Below, in pieces: positions 11,464-25,100 of a stretch of DNA of 64,000 nucleotides; position 1 is the first letter of the stretch; each line of letters opens with the position of its first letter. This DNA comes from Lotus japonicus (lineage: Eukaryota > Streptophyta > Magnoliopsida > Fabales > Fabaceae). The stretch is from positions 15,680,223 to 15,744,222 of the forward strand of contig NC_080043.1 in assembly GCF_012489685.1 (NCBI RefSeq), read 5' to 3'. Made by a program: the position numbers and the translations under genes. The notes under the pieces were generated by a model. The model did no database searches and was not told the DNA's origin. It saw only the letters and a list, made by a program, of their open reading frames with translations.

Positions 11464-14039
11464 GGTCTGGTCATTTTTTCTCTTTTTGCTTTAAAAATTT
11501 TGCGCATTTAATCTCTTCAAAGATTGGTTTTACAATTTACTGAGGCACACAATGATTTGTCTCTTATCTCAGGTATTATGTACTGTTAAAAATTGCTTAT
11601 ACACCAGGAGGCCAGAGCACCCCCAGTCAGAAGCAGTATTGGTTGAGATCTTCATTGATGATCAATCTCACTCCATGTAACTTATAGCTCATGTTTTGCC
11701 AAATGTTTGTGTCTACATTTAGTAAATATCAAAGGGTCGAATGACAAAGGTGTTTATTGAGGGCTGTTAGTGAATAATGCAAATTTTGATTTTGGGATCA
11801 GATGTTAATCCTATCCATTGGTTGTCTGTTACATTGTGTACCAGCCAAGTGGGCCAAGCTTAACATTTTACCATGGCTATTGTATTTGTATCTTTGATGG
11901 CAAAACCTATCCAAATGGAATTTTGAGAAGGAAGAAAGAATTATATTCTGTTGTGGGTGTTTAGTTTTTTAGCCAGCACCGAGACACATCATTGAACTTG
12001 TACTAAATGTATGCTGCTAGGTTGTTAACCAGTCTCACTGGACCGAAATCCTCTATCTCTGTCTCACTAGTTAAAATGAAATTATGTCATGTCATTTAAA
12101 AACCACAAATGGAAGATAAGACCAAATAGAGATTGAAGATCTTCATTCCTCACTTAGAAGCATTCCTCATTTTTATTCCTTGTTTTATACTGACCCGAAA
12201 AATAAAAATAAAAATAAAAATAAAGGAACATAAATCTATAGTTTACCAAATTTAAAGGTTGGAATCACTCCATAACCCCATTCATTTCAACAATGCTTAT
12301 GAAATCCATGCAATCGACTCTAATTAATGACAAAATGACTTTTACTGTGGTTATACATTTATGTAGAACACTATAAGAAGCATATTGTTGCATAATCGTG
12401 TATAAGGAAAACGAAAATGACTTTTTCCCCCTAAAATTTGAAAACAATGTTATGTGTTTTTTTGTGAGGAGCACTAAAATTCCATGCCCTGTGTGTATGT
12501 ATATATTGTGGTACCAAGGGTGTCATGTGCATTTCTGTCAATTCACATTGCTTAACATGGGAATTGATTTGGCCTACCAGTGACACTTTGAGAGAACTCA
12601 GGAGTAAATTTACTCTTTTAGCAACAAATATGACATACCTATATTTTAGGAATCAATTTTATATCTGCATAAACATAAATTTGTCATGTAAGTATTTATG
12701 CAACAACAACAAAACAAAACCTGGTCGGCCATATGGATCTCCATTGTGGTTTGATCTAAAACCAAAATTAGTGGGATATTATTGATCATGAGATCGCTTT
12801 TAACAATATCTCCCAACATCTCTTTTGAACTCCCTCTACCCCTCTACCATGACTAAGATCCATGTTATTAACCATTATCACCTATGGAGTGAATGAAATT
12901 CTGTATAGTTTATCATGAAGCCATCACAATGGTTTAAGAATGCAGCGTTTTTAGGACCTTCTCAAGTGACTTGACAATATCAAGCAAAATGTTGTGTCTA
13001 TATCTCTCTTCATAATCATTTAAGTATCCCACATATTCAATACATATGAAGAGAAGTACACAAAATTGTAACTCGAGGAAACTCGAAAAAGTTTACACTT
13101 GAGATGATCCTGGTCTGAAAAGGACTGACTTATTTCTTGCTTTAATTGTGGTGAGATAGTACTACGTAATATCTTCTCCTTCATAAGCTTCAGACCAAAA
13201 AAAAGATTTGCAAAACCCTTCCAACTTTTAATATTATTATTACTCCAAGTAAATAGGAAAAATGCATGAATGATTGCATATTTAGATTGATTAACATTTT
13301 TCTTTACTTGTTCATAATCTTGTGCAATAATAAACTATGTTTTGTTTGAGAAACAAAGGAAGATGAAAATGAAAATGAAAATAAATGAGCGAAAATGCAT
13401 TACATTTGAGGAAGAAATGCTTGCTGAGATGAATGCATGACACATCATCATTCCATCCACCAAACTTTTCAAGTCATCAATACTGGAAGGGTGTCCAGGG
13501 TCAGAGAGTGTAAATGGAGAGAGGCAGAAAGGTTTAGGTTCACTTGGAGGTTCTTGGTAAATATGAAAACTAGGAAGATAAGAATTCACTAAGTTTGGAT
13601 TATTGAATTTATCACAAAATTTGAGTTCAAGATAAGTCTTGAATGATGAATGCCAAATGGTAGCATCTCAATTTTCATTACTTCTGTTTTGTTAAACAAT
13701 TTACTTTTGACAAGAGCCAGAAGAAAATGAATAGCTGAGCTTGCAATAATGATTGTACAAAATTTGCAGAAAAACCAAGAGGGCAATCATTAACTAGAGA
13801 AAGAGATGCAACAAAGGCAACAATTATAGACAGTAAAAAAATATTAAGGCAAGTAATGTTCATAAATGCTCACTAAATTGTCCAACATCAAAAGGGCCAA
13901 TTAAAATCAATACACATGCACACTATTAGAGATTCAGGAGCAAGTAGTTGACAATCTACAAGCTGATTTTTGTGATGAATATGCAAACATCAATTTGAGA
14001 AACAATTAGCAACACATCAAAAGCAGGACTTGATTTCAA
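11464..14039. other. CNX2 3' flank and intergenic stretch
   Basis: No gene seen. The first part is the CNX2 3' untranslated region. 12197-12224 is a short AAAAT microsatellite. 12695-12860 is another, more degraded copy of the dispersed repeat found in CNX2 intron 4 (GGTCGGCCATATGGATC). 13335-13870 has short open frames on the minus strand, but they look like chance AT-rich frames: no start context, splice pattern or recognisable motif. Confidence 0.5.
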
Positions 14040-14474
14040 TTAACCACTGGCATAGTACTTATTGCTTAGCACTTCCATAAAACCATCAAATTCTGAGAAC
14101 CCCTCAAAGAGATCACTGAACTTCTCATTTGACTTTGGTCTTCTCCACATAGCATCTTCCTCTTGAATTTGATGTTCATTCTTCACTTCTGTCCCATTTT
14201 GCAGACTCAGAAACTCCTTTTCATCTTCCTGCATGATCATCATGGCCTTCTTGGATTTGGTTGGTGCAGTCTTGGATTTGCTTTCATCTTCTGGCTTTCC
14301 TGTGAGTCTTTGAACTAGCTCCCTGAAATTTGCAGCATCAGTTTTTATGATTTCTGGAGCATATATGTGAATTATCCGGATCTTCGGCTTCAGTTTCGAG
14401 ATAACGTGTGAATCTCTGTCAATTCCTAGCTTTGAAGATGCTGATTTTGGATAACATGTGTGCAGCTTTGTCAT
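14040..14474 (-). CDS. VQ-motif protein
   Basis: Single-exon gene of 144 aa. The VQ core FRELVQRLTG is at residues 50-59 and fits FxxhVQxhTG; it is preceded by KPKIRIIHIYAPEIIKTD (29-46), the flanking block of the MKS1/VQ8-like group. VQ proteins are plant nuclear cofactors that bind WRKY transcription factors and are often MAP-kinase substrates in defence and stress signalling. The rest is polar and low-complexity, with a lysine-rich run (66-77), an acidic MQEDEKEF segment and a C-terminal phenylalanine-rich KFSDLFEGFSEFDGF. Short, intronless and with a modest single motif, it is typical of the family. The start is the first ATG, with an upstream TATA box. The partner WRKY and pathway cannot be read from the sequence. 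Some databases name relatives nuclear speckle RNA-binding protein B-like. Confidence 0.9.
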   Translation of the reverse strand: MTKLHTCYPKSASSKLGIDRDSHVISKLKPKIRIIHIYAPEIIKTDAANFRELVQRLTGKPEDESKSKTAPTKSKKAMMIMQEDEKEFLSLQNGTEVKNEHQIQEEDAMWRRPKSNEKFSDLFEGFSEFDGFMEVLSNKYYASG

Positions 14475-16147
14475 CTCTGATAGAAAGTTGTTGATTCTGA
14501 ATGTTGGAAAAAGAGTGGATTGAGACTAATGCTTAAAGAGAAAAAAAGAATGAGACAGTTTCCTGCAAGAAAACAAGTTGTAAATTCTGAAGTTTAGATA
14601 AACCTGTCTTTTGGAAACTAGGATTGGACATACATCTCACCAAATTTATAGTCAATGAAATAAAAAAGAAAATGACATGTATGAATTGGTCTACCCTGCT
14701 CTCTTACATATTTATTATTTTGTTTCTTTTTATATAATGTTTATGTGCATTGGAATATAGAGTCATGTCCAAAGTTCATTTGTCCCAACTTGTTAGTTTG
14801 ATATTAATTATTTTGCCAAATGTCAAACCAATGATTAGATCAAAATCTTTTGTTTGTCATTTTATCAACTGAATGCAGTTTGTTGATCCTCTTTAATAAT
14901 ATCTGTAAGTAGTACATGTATCCATTATTCTTAATGTTTGCAGCCTTCTAAATATTATGGTACACAGAGGAATTGGAGCTGTATGCTTGCCTTATAATAA
15001 AAAGGGTATTTGCTAACCATAATTTATCTCTTACAAAGGGTATTTGGGTTATTTGCACTCACGAATACCCGATGCATTCACACATTTACAAAATGTGAAT
15101 GGTGCGATTGAAATTGATTGGATAGTAAACACATGTCTTAAAATTTAAGTCGTTTGATCAGGATTAGATGACTCAGATTCGATGACTATGTGAACATAGA
15201 GATTCCCAACTGCATTGAATCTATTTCCCTGACAAATTGAAGATCATGAATGTGATAGCTCCCAGCTGAGAAACGGCACTGTATAAAATTGTGGAGGAAC
15301 AGTGAGATGAATGCAAAAGGTGTACCAAAAAATTACCCTAGATAGCATATCTGTTGTGTTTTAAAGGTCAGCTAAGCACACGAGTGTTGTGTGTCCTACT
15401 TTGTCAATATTCTGATGAGGCTCCCACGTGGGGGGTGGTGGTCCTTTTACCTTGCTCGTGAGTCCCAATTAAAGATGTCAGTCACGGTTAACAAGTACAC
15501 TGTACACTGCATTTTTTTTCACTTTCAGATTGATTTCATCCAAATCACTGTACACTGCTGTGTACAGTGAGAAGAACACAACCCAAAAGCAAGGGGACAT
15601 AGGTCTCCAAGCCATATTCAATCTCAAAGAGGTAGTGCAGGTATCTAAGCAGAAATAGAGGAAATATGACATTCGAATGATCGAGGCAATATAAGGGTTT
15701 GTAATTTTTACTTATAAATAAATAAATTTAATTTAATGGTTAATTAAGCATGCGGAAATGGAAAAAAAATAAAGAAAAAAAAAACAAAATTCAACCCAAC
15801 TTCATTAAACACACAGCAGTGCCTGGACTAGCAAAGCCACTTAACAAAGTTGCTGAAAATCAAACTCCGGCGTGGACTAAAAGTGGGATATTTTCCTAAG
15901 CGGAGAGATGCTTACAAACTTCACTCCAGCAATGACTAAAATCAGAGCGAGCCTAAGACACCAAAAACTTATTTAACCCTTCTAATCGGTTACAACTTCC
16001 AACCCACCTCCACTCCCTCTTCAATCAATATCAATTGGTGGGGGGGTTATCTATATATTTAATGGATAACATTTAAGAACATTTGTATGTCCTATGGCCT
16101 CACTTATGCTTGGATTATATAAACCAAATTAAGCATCAATTCACAAA
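14475..16147. other. Intergenic stretch between VQ gene and polymerase alpha
   Basis: VQ promoter on the left and polymerase alpha 3' flank on the right. 15490-15575 has three copies of CTGTACACTGC or TGTACAGTG, partly inverted. 15430 carries CCCACGTGGGGGG, a G-box core in a short palindrome. No gene seen. Confidence 0.45.
14643..14650 (-). promoter_or_regulatory. Candidate TATA box of the VQ gene
   Basis: On the minus strand CTATAAATT lies about 170 bp upstream of the VQ start codon, giving a plausible leader of about 140 nt. A second TATATAAA at about 14730 is further away and less likely. Confidence 0.45.
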
Positions 16148-19100
16148 TTAAATTGAAATGACCAAGTCCTCCAGCTTCACCCAACCATAGGCACAACGGT
16201 CCCTCATCTTCTGTACTGTTGATGCTACTGGGTCAACTATTGGCCTAATTTTGATCAACTCTTTCTCTACTGGTATCCTAGATTTTTCCTCCAACTGCAA
16301 AATTAAAAACACGAACAAGCAAAAACATTAATAATTGGCTAATAATCACGTTGTATAATGAGTTAATCATTATTCATTTATGACTTAAATAACATAACCT
16401 GAATTGTTTGCATCAGCTTTTAAAAAAGTATATACATTAAAATCTCCTTGTGACATTTAGTGAGTACCTTTTCTATACAACTAGCAGTATCGAATACATG
16501 GCAGAAATATGAGAGTTGCTTGTACAAGTCTGCTTCAGTGTACTGAAACATGAACAAATATTTGGTCAGTGAATTCATAAAACTAATGCATTAAAACTTC
16601 ATAAAATATAAATTAGATATGTAAAAAACTATTTATATGCAACAGGTTCATTGAGTGAAACCTTTCTGTAGAGACGCCCGTTGCAGCGAGGATAATTTGG
16701 ACAAACAGTTCCTCTCTCAGAATCACCAACCAGCCGAAGGCTGATACTTCGCGTTGTGTGCTTACACGTCTCGTCATCGCACTGGATGCAAAATGAGCTG
16801 AGAATGGTGACATCTAATTTTCACAGGCTATGAATATTCATAATACACTTCAGAGAGGTGACTTACCATTAATGAACCTCTATAATACATTAAAACGAAC
16901 TTCTCTGCTTGCATTTTGACCTGACATCAAGTATAATGAACTATATATAAGCAGATACTCAGGAACAATATTCTATGCTTAATCAAGTCAACAAACATGT
17001 TAATAAATGCCACTACAAGAATCTAGTTTTTAGAAGATGATACATGACCTGAAAGCAGTGTAAAAACCTTCCTAGCTTAAATGCAGATGAACAACAGAAT
17101 TTCAGAGGCCTTAAATTTCAAATTTGTTAAACCTGATTGGCTATCATTGCAGGAGAAATTCTACCAACACCATTTTCTTGGCATTTAGGACAGCACAGCT
17201 TACGCCAAAAATTGTAGTCAGATTCCTCCGTGCCCGAGCTAGATGGCTTTTCATTCACCGACAAACAAACGGATTTAAACACAGGTGGGCAGTCAATAGT
17301 ACCAGAGCAGCTGGGGCATGACAAGACCAACGGCTCACATCCCTGATACCTGCAATTTTATCACATTCAATCCATTAATTACGATTGTTGGTAGAGAAAC
17401 CCATTAGTAAAAAATTAACAAATACATAAATGGATAAAGATGCTCAAAAACTTGAAAATTGGCCAAAATGTTAGTGCACACTAAAGGGGGAAAAGAGAAA
17501 GCTGTGCCTATCTCCAAATTAGCCTTGGTAGCAAATGCGCTTAAGAGAGGTAACAATCAATGACACAAATTTTAGAAACAAGATGTACCTCTCCTCGTCA
17601 TCAGCAGCAAACATGAGTGAGCTTGTAGGATCAACACTTGAAGCTTCACTTGATTTATGTTGAAACTGTACACCAATATAGTTTGCCAATTTCAGGAGAA
17701 CAAAAGATAAAAAGATAATTCAAAATAAATTACCTGCCTCTGAATGCTGAGACAAACAAAGAACTAAGTTTTACCTTTGATGTGTCAAGCCCTAAACAAT
17801 CAGCCAGTCTTTCTGGGCTTGTTCCCTGAATTGATGCACAGAGACGTGATACCACAGGATGAATCTGCAAGAGAAAAATGAAAATACTCAAGCAGGGTAC
17901 ACTACTTGGTAATGATTGTTATTTATAAAATTAGCTGCTAAAGTATCAAATACCTGTTGTGATAAATAGTAATCAATGTCAATTAGCCATGTCCCCTTTT
18001 CTTGTTTTAGTTCGTCAGGATGTCTGGCACGTTGAGCAATACCCTTTGCACTGCCTGAACTACCACCCTGCTCAAAACAGAAGATAGTAAACATAGAAAA
18101 GACACATCATAGATGTAAAACATCAAATACCAATGCAAACAACATATTTTCAAAGTTACACCTTTTGGCCTATCATTGAGAGCAAGTTAATGACAAACCT
18201 GCTCATAGCAAATTATATAAGGGATGGTATCACCAACAGAGCAACCAGAGGAGTAACCTTGCTGCTTCAATCTTTGTGCCACCTGTATGTTAATCAAGAA
18301 GGCTTCATCAGAATTTAGTAGATCACAGCAAAAGAAAACATACTTCAGACCACTTCATGTAAAAGAAAAATTCAAATAACTTGGACTTACAAGAACATGT
18401 GGTTGGTTTTTGGCATCAGGATAAGCTTCAGGATCTTTAGTCAATGTCTTTGTGATCACATATTTTTCCAATGGTACTTGACCGTTCCTCATCTCCTCTT
18501 GCACCTGTATTAAAAATAAAATTAGTGTTCAGTTTGCAAGATAAATAAACCTCAAAGGAAGGGAAAAATACACTCGAATAAAGTTCCAAAAAACTTCGAC
18601 GCCCTCTCCAAATATTCATAATTAATTAGACCGCTAAGAAAAACCGACTCTGAAACATCCACTAATGACAAATACAATCAAACTTGGATATGCAGCTCTG
18701 GGTATCAGACCATCCTGCAATATCATTCTACTCTTCAGCAAGGTGTTCAGAGCCCTACGCTCTCAAGCACCTTGATGTTGAATTCTCCAATCCCATGATA
18801 GGTTGTTTATAAACCAATGTCAGATGCTGCAAGGTATCACAATTTACCTTCATGAGAGAGCTGTGAATCGATTCAACCACATCTTCACATGACCTGAAAG
18901 CATGGGAGCCATGCTATTAGTTACTAGATAAATGAGTCAATCCGCATCTAAAATAGCCAGATTGGATGGAAGTGTTATAACATACCCTCCCGACAAAATT
19001 TGAGTCAAGCAAAAATCTCCCAATTCTTTAGCTAATAAGCTCCAGTCACGACGAACAATGTCAAGACCTTTACGTTCAATAACCTGCACCATACATTAAT

Positions 19101-22100
19101 CTCACTGGCCTGTTCTCCCCAATGTTAGGTAATACAAAAGAGTAAGTATACCTCATATGGGGTGCTACCATCTTTAAACTGCACCTTCACAGCAGCATAT
19201 TTCTTTTTCTTAAGAAGGAGCATCCTCTTGTACAAACCATCAAGATCAATTTCCAAGCATTTATATTTCTTATTGACCTAATGATAAATTCAAGGAGAAA
19301 TCACATACCACAAGAACTTTTGATGAATAAAGGAAACTAGGAAGGTAGACCACATGGTAAAAAATGTCTACAATTGTAAATAGTGCAACCAATATGGTAA
19401 ACCCTCATGGATGAAGTATCCAACTCTACATCCCATAAGAGAACCCACTGTAACTAATGTCAAGATCCAGGAAATATGAACATTTAAAACTTCAAATGCT
19501 CTTTAAATTTGAAGTCTAAAAAAATCATCAAATGTATTTCATAGAAGGAATAACAAGGCTGGAAAGCTGGGTCTAGCACTAACATGCCATGTTGCACAAG
19601 ATTAGAGCAGAGGTCGAAATCAACTACAACCCAATGACCATGAGTTTATTACATAGGTTAAAAGGAGTTTCGCACAGCTAATCGTTAAATCTTACCTCTT
19701 GAATAACTTTTCCAGCCATTGCCTTTGCTTTCACAATATCATCTAGCCCACTGTAAATCATTATTGAATCAGTATCCCCATAGATCACCTATACAATATA
19801 AGACAGTCCAACAATTAAGAGCTAATATTCTCAACCAGTTAAGTGAAATAATTCTTATACATACTAAATCCCTCAATACACAAAATGAAGTCCAGTAGAA
19901 ATAACCTCTAAGTTCAAATTATTTTGAACAAGGTCAACAGTACTCTGCAATATCTCCCTTCCCTGTACAATCATCAGCCATGTAAATGAAAATGCATGTG
20001 TTTGCAATTATATTTGATAGTACGTGGATCACCAGCTATGCAGAATAAGCAAGCATATCTTCTTACTTGTAGGGTTATGAGCTCAGCTATTGGCTTCGCA
20101 TAAAATCTTGAATTGGAAAATCCCAGGCATCCATACATACTGCATAATGCACCATAAAGTTTTACATACAGAAAGAGGAATGAAATACCTATTTTGGGCA
20201 GTAGAACCGGAGGCAAGAAAAGAAACAAACCTGTTTGCAGTAAGCTTCAGTGCTTGCTGCTGAATATCAAATTGCTGATATTTAAGACCAGATGCAGTCT
20301 TCATCCATGTCTTTACGCTTTTCCTCCTTTTAACTAGATTTTCCAGCAACTAGCACAACAAAAAATTTAAAATATACATACGCATCTATTCTCAGCAGCC
20401 TCCAGGAGGGGAACGAAAATGACTCATGTATTCGTTATAAAACCATCTCAAATTTCTAATGCATTGATAAACCATATGAAAACAGATATGCAAGTTTGAT
20501 CAATATGAAAACTTCCAAATAAATATTCAAGGATGTTGATGGTACCATTCTATGACAAATTTGGCACAGCAGAGATGAGTTTTGATAAGAAATTCCAATA
20601 CAATATTTTTTGAGAAACTCAAATGACTTATCATAATCTGTTGTGTTTCAAAACATGAAATTTTAATTTGAAGTTATTTTTAGCAGCAATTTAGCCCAAA
20701 TTTATGAATTTGAAATTAATGCTCTGAATCTGTAGGTGAAATTTCTAAGATTCTGTCTCTTGTATCCCCAACTCCAACCAGGACAACACTGAATGGTCAC
20801 CTTTATGTCATCAGGTCAATTTTTCACCACCTTCCAAATCATCATTCAATTTAACAGTTGTAAGGCCTTTTCTGATTTTGTAGTTTTCCAAACACTAAAC
20901 AAACAAATCCACACTGAAAAGCTGGTCACAGAAATAAAATGAGAATCTAAGGTAGAAACAAACAAGATTAGGAAAGCTCTAGAAAAACTATCTAAACACA
21001 ATGAAATGGAAACTATTTTAGCATGAATGCATTACCAACTCTTATGCAATTAGACCTTGATCATATAACAATTTACATGCTCTGATAAGAAATGACTGCC
21101 TTTCCAAAGCTGCAATGCATCAAATTAGGGAACTCCATATTGAAAAACTTCATGTTTAAGTATTTTTGGTAAAAACAAATGTAGTAGTTGCAGATATAAA
21201 ACTTGAAGTTAAATACAATCTACAAGTCCTATAATTCTGGAAAAAATATTCAAAAGACAAAAAGTGGCTTGTGCCGGCAATTTTACCTCTGGCAAGATTC
21301 CAGTTATTGTACTAGAAGGTAGACGAGGAAAAGATCCATCAAAAGATCTTTCAACAGTTGTGAAGCAGATATTGTATTCCTGTAATTCATTCGTAAGTTG
21401 CAAATAGTGCAAACGGCCTATTTAGAGGCAATGCAGGCAAGTAAAATAAGAAGACAAAATGTCAAGGTAGAATGAAAGTGAGACTAAAACAAAGCATATT
21501 TTAGAGAAAATGTTATCAACCTGAATGATAGAAGGATAAAGACTATTGAAGTCCAGAAGCAATATATATTTGTCATAAAGACCCTTCTTTGGCTCTAAAA
21601 CCAGTCCCCCGGCATAGGAAGAAGCCTTCTTGCTTTTCTTATGATCAATTTCGGAGGCATTGTTATGGTAGTTTCCATCATCAATATCTGCTTCATCAAT
21701 GTTGCCATCATCAACACCATGAGTTACTCTGCGTTTTGTCAATTTTGTTTCTTTTGCGTAATTTGAAAACTTGTCTGGCACAATGTATTTCTTTGCATGG
21801 AAGGCATGCAACAAAAGATACTCCACTCTTTGTGCACGAGCACCCTGAAATTGTAAGTATTAGTCATGGGCCTCCAACTGCTATGCCATGTCCAATATCA
21901 AATTAAGCAAGCAAGCAAATAAAGTGCTGTGAGGACTCACCTGAAGAGTTTTCCCCCACAGATTACCACTTATATTAGTCAGCTGACGTGTGAGCGGAAG
22001 AATACTCAAATGAAACATGAGTTCCATAGACAACCATGCATCCGTTTCACCATATTCAATCTGAACAAATCAAGAAATACTATGACAACCAGTACAGAAG

Positions 22101-25100
22101 CATATACACTGCTTATCAAATATCAAGTTCAACCAATCAAGCATTCCAAATCGCAAAGTCAAGTTGTTTGGCCTAAACTTCAACTTTGCAAAACAATATC
22201 AAGACAAGTTGAGAAGAACAGCAACTTATTAATTTTAATTCTAAAATCGACAAATTCTGCATTGTTCATTATAAGCATTAGACATTCCATAGTACTAATC
22301 CCTACCCATGTCTCACTTTAAGTTTCAACTTTCAACACATCAAATAGTTAGCCCACGAGCATTATCAGGTTCAGGCCACTTGAGCAAAATTAGTGCAAAC
22401 ATCAACAACTATCCCAAATGCCATATTTGATGAATGAACTTTCATTGGTCCAAATTCCAAAAAAACATCAGTCAGAATTAGTGATTTAGAAAATCAAAAT
22501 TGGGGGGGGGGGGGGGGGAGTGACCATAAAATGAGATGTTTTATGTTTATCATTTGAAAAAGGAATTAACGTTTAACCTGCACAATGAGGCACTTCAAAT
22601 AGTTTTCTCAACAATTTAAAAGAAAAAGCTGTTTGAGTACACTGGCACTTACAAGCTCCATTAGGGACTCTGCAGTTTGGAACATTTTTGGAATTCCATG
22701 TGGAGCAACTTCCTTCCGAAACTTGTTCAGCTGTGTTTTTGCAAGCTCAGTTAAGGAATAACTAACCTGGTAAGATCAATGTAGATAGTTAGTAAGAATT
22801 AAAAACTTAACTCCTGCTATGCAAGGTTTCTGAACAAATATTTTACCTCCTTTAATAGATCACGGGAACTCAGATATGTATCACAAAGAAGTCGACCAGC
22901 AATACAAGACATGATACCAGGATCAGCTCCAGAACCAAAAGTTTTCTTCCTCCTGTCAAGTTTAGGCATCGTAGAACGGTTGAGACGGCCTAGTTTAGAC
23001 CACATGCTGCTCGGTACTTTGCAAGCCTGCACAGGGGCAGCAGATCTTTCAAAGTGTAAAATGCAAGTTGGATGGAAAGCAGCAGGTTGCTGATTTTGAA
23101 AGGCATAATGTTCTACAGTGAAAGGAATTTATACACATGGATCATTTTAGGACAATGACTGCCATTTCCTTGCACATAAGATGAAAACAAAACCAGGAAT
23201 GTATTTGGAAATTCGGGAAAAAAATTGGAAGTTGTTGAGCTTAAAAAATCAAATAGCAAACTCAGAGCTCCATGTGAATTTTAATACTCTATTTAATATT
23301 GTCTGAAGCTGCATTTTCAACAAGTCTTCTTTCGAACATATCCATCTTTATCAGCTCGAAGCCTCTAATAAAGTAATTTTGGACTTCAGGAAATTTTCAT
23401 ACTATTTTTTCACATCGGGAATAAATGAATGATGTAACTGTTCAAACCATCTAAACAAATTATTTCTCATTTCAATATTTTCCATTTGAAAACATAGACT
23501 TAAAACTACGAAATGAAAGGCAAAATTCAGTTAATATCAATTACAAGTGAAAAGGCGATAAAAAATATAAATGACAATAAATTGTTTAAGAAGCTAAAAT
23601 TCCCACCTGGGATCTGTGGAGAAGGACATCCAGGTCGAATCCAGAAATATTATGTCCAACAAGGACATCAGTATCCAACTTGTGTAATTCTAACATCAGA
23701 CGATTTAACAAAGCTCTTTCACTGAAAGAAAAGTCAATACATAGGTCAACCCTAGAAGCAAGCATATAAAATTATCAAGAAAAAAATGTACTAGTTTTGG
23801 ATCACATAATATATTAATAATATTAAGTCAAAGGATAACACCCAGGACTAATAGCAACATATCTTATAAAGTTTCTACCTGCTTTCAGCACACACAATAT
23901 TTGACCCCGCTTTTGTGTTTCTGTCTGTAACCTCCTTATTGAATCCCAGAGGAAATATATTCCCATGAAGTTTACGAATAACAGTAAAATGGGTCAGCTT
24001 TCCAGGTCTTTTCCACTCTGAAGCCAACATAGGAGTGTCGATCTAAAAAGCCAAACAGGAAAGGTTACTGCTGATCATATTTCCACATTTACTATATCTA
24101 ATAAAGTAGTGAAACAACTAGTAAATATCTTAAAAGTTGATAATGATATTCAAGCAGTCAGTTAGGGCATAAAGGCACATTTACACACACTCTAAAGAAG
24201 TGTTGAGTTCAAGCTTCTAATTTTTTAAGGCTTTATGGAATACAACAAAATTCATGACAATGCCCATTGTATCAGCTCAGATGATTTACCAACAAGCCTA
24301 GTCAAGCCCAACTGTCTGATTTTATAAGCACAAGCATGCTAAATTAAGAATTCAGTTTACCTGCAATCACCATAAGTTCCAACAAATTGCCAAATGTTCA
24401 AAAGAAACAAATTAAAACCGTATTCTTATTGTTCGTTGAATAATAATACCTTATGAATATTACATCAGCCTGAATATTTTAACACATGAAACTGAGTATG
24501 ATTTCTTGAAACTTAATGTTCTGTAATGGCATAGGTTCATGTTATTGATAAGAGAGCATGAGACTAAGTTGAAACTAAGTTACCTATTTTGAACTTTCAT
24601 ATACATCAACAATAACAATAATCCAATATCAGATTATGGTTTTTCAGAAACAGAATTCATCTATCAAATAAGCATCAATTTGGTAGCTCATTCACCAAGC
24701 ATGCATCATAACAAAAATTTAAGATAATCTTTGAATTCAAAATGTATGTATACAGCTCTAAATATTCTTATCATGTGCAGAGAAATATCTAACATACAAA
24801 GTGGAAAATATTCAATAATTTTGTCAGCCATATTCAAACTCGATAAGAATATTGAAAGTAAATCAACTCTTCCTGACAAATAGATTTGTATATACAAATG
24901 TGTTAATATTTAGAAGTGTGCACACATGGGTGCACACATATTAATGCACTTGAACTCATGACAAAAGATAAACTACACAATGTCTAACAAAATCAAAGTG
25001 ATGGAAACAACCTTGACCATATTGCAACAGACAACAGATGCAGATACAATTTCATTTATGTTCTGCTCTTCATTTAGGATGGTTTTCAAGTTTATCGCTG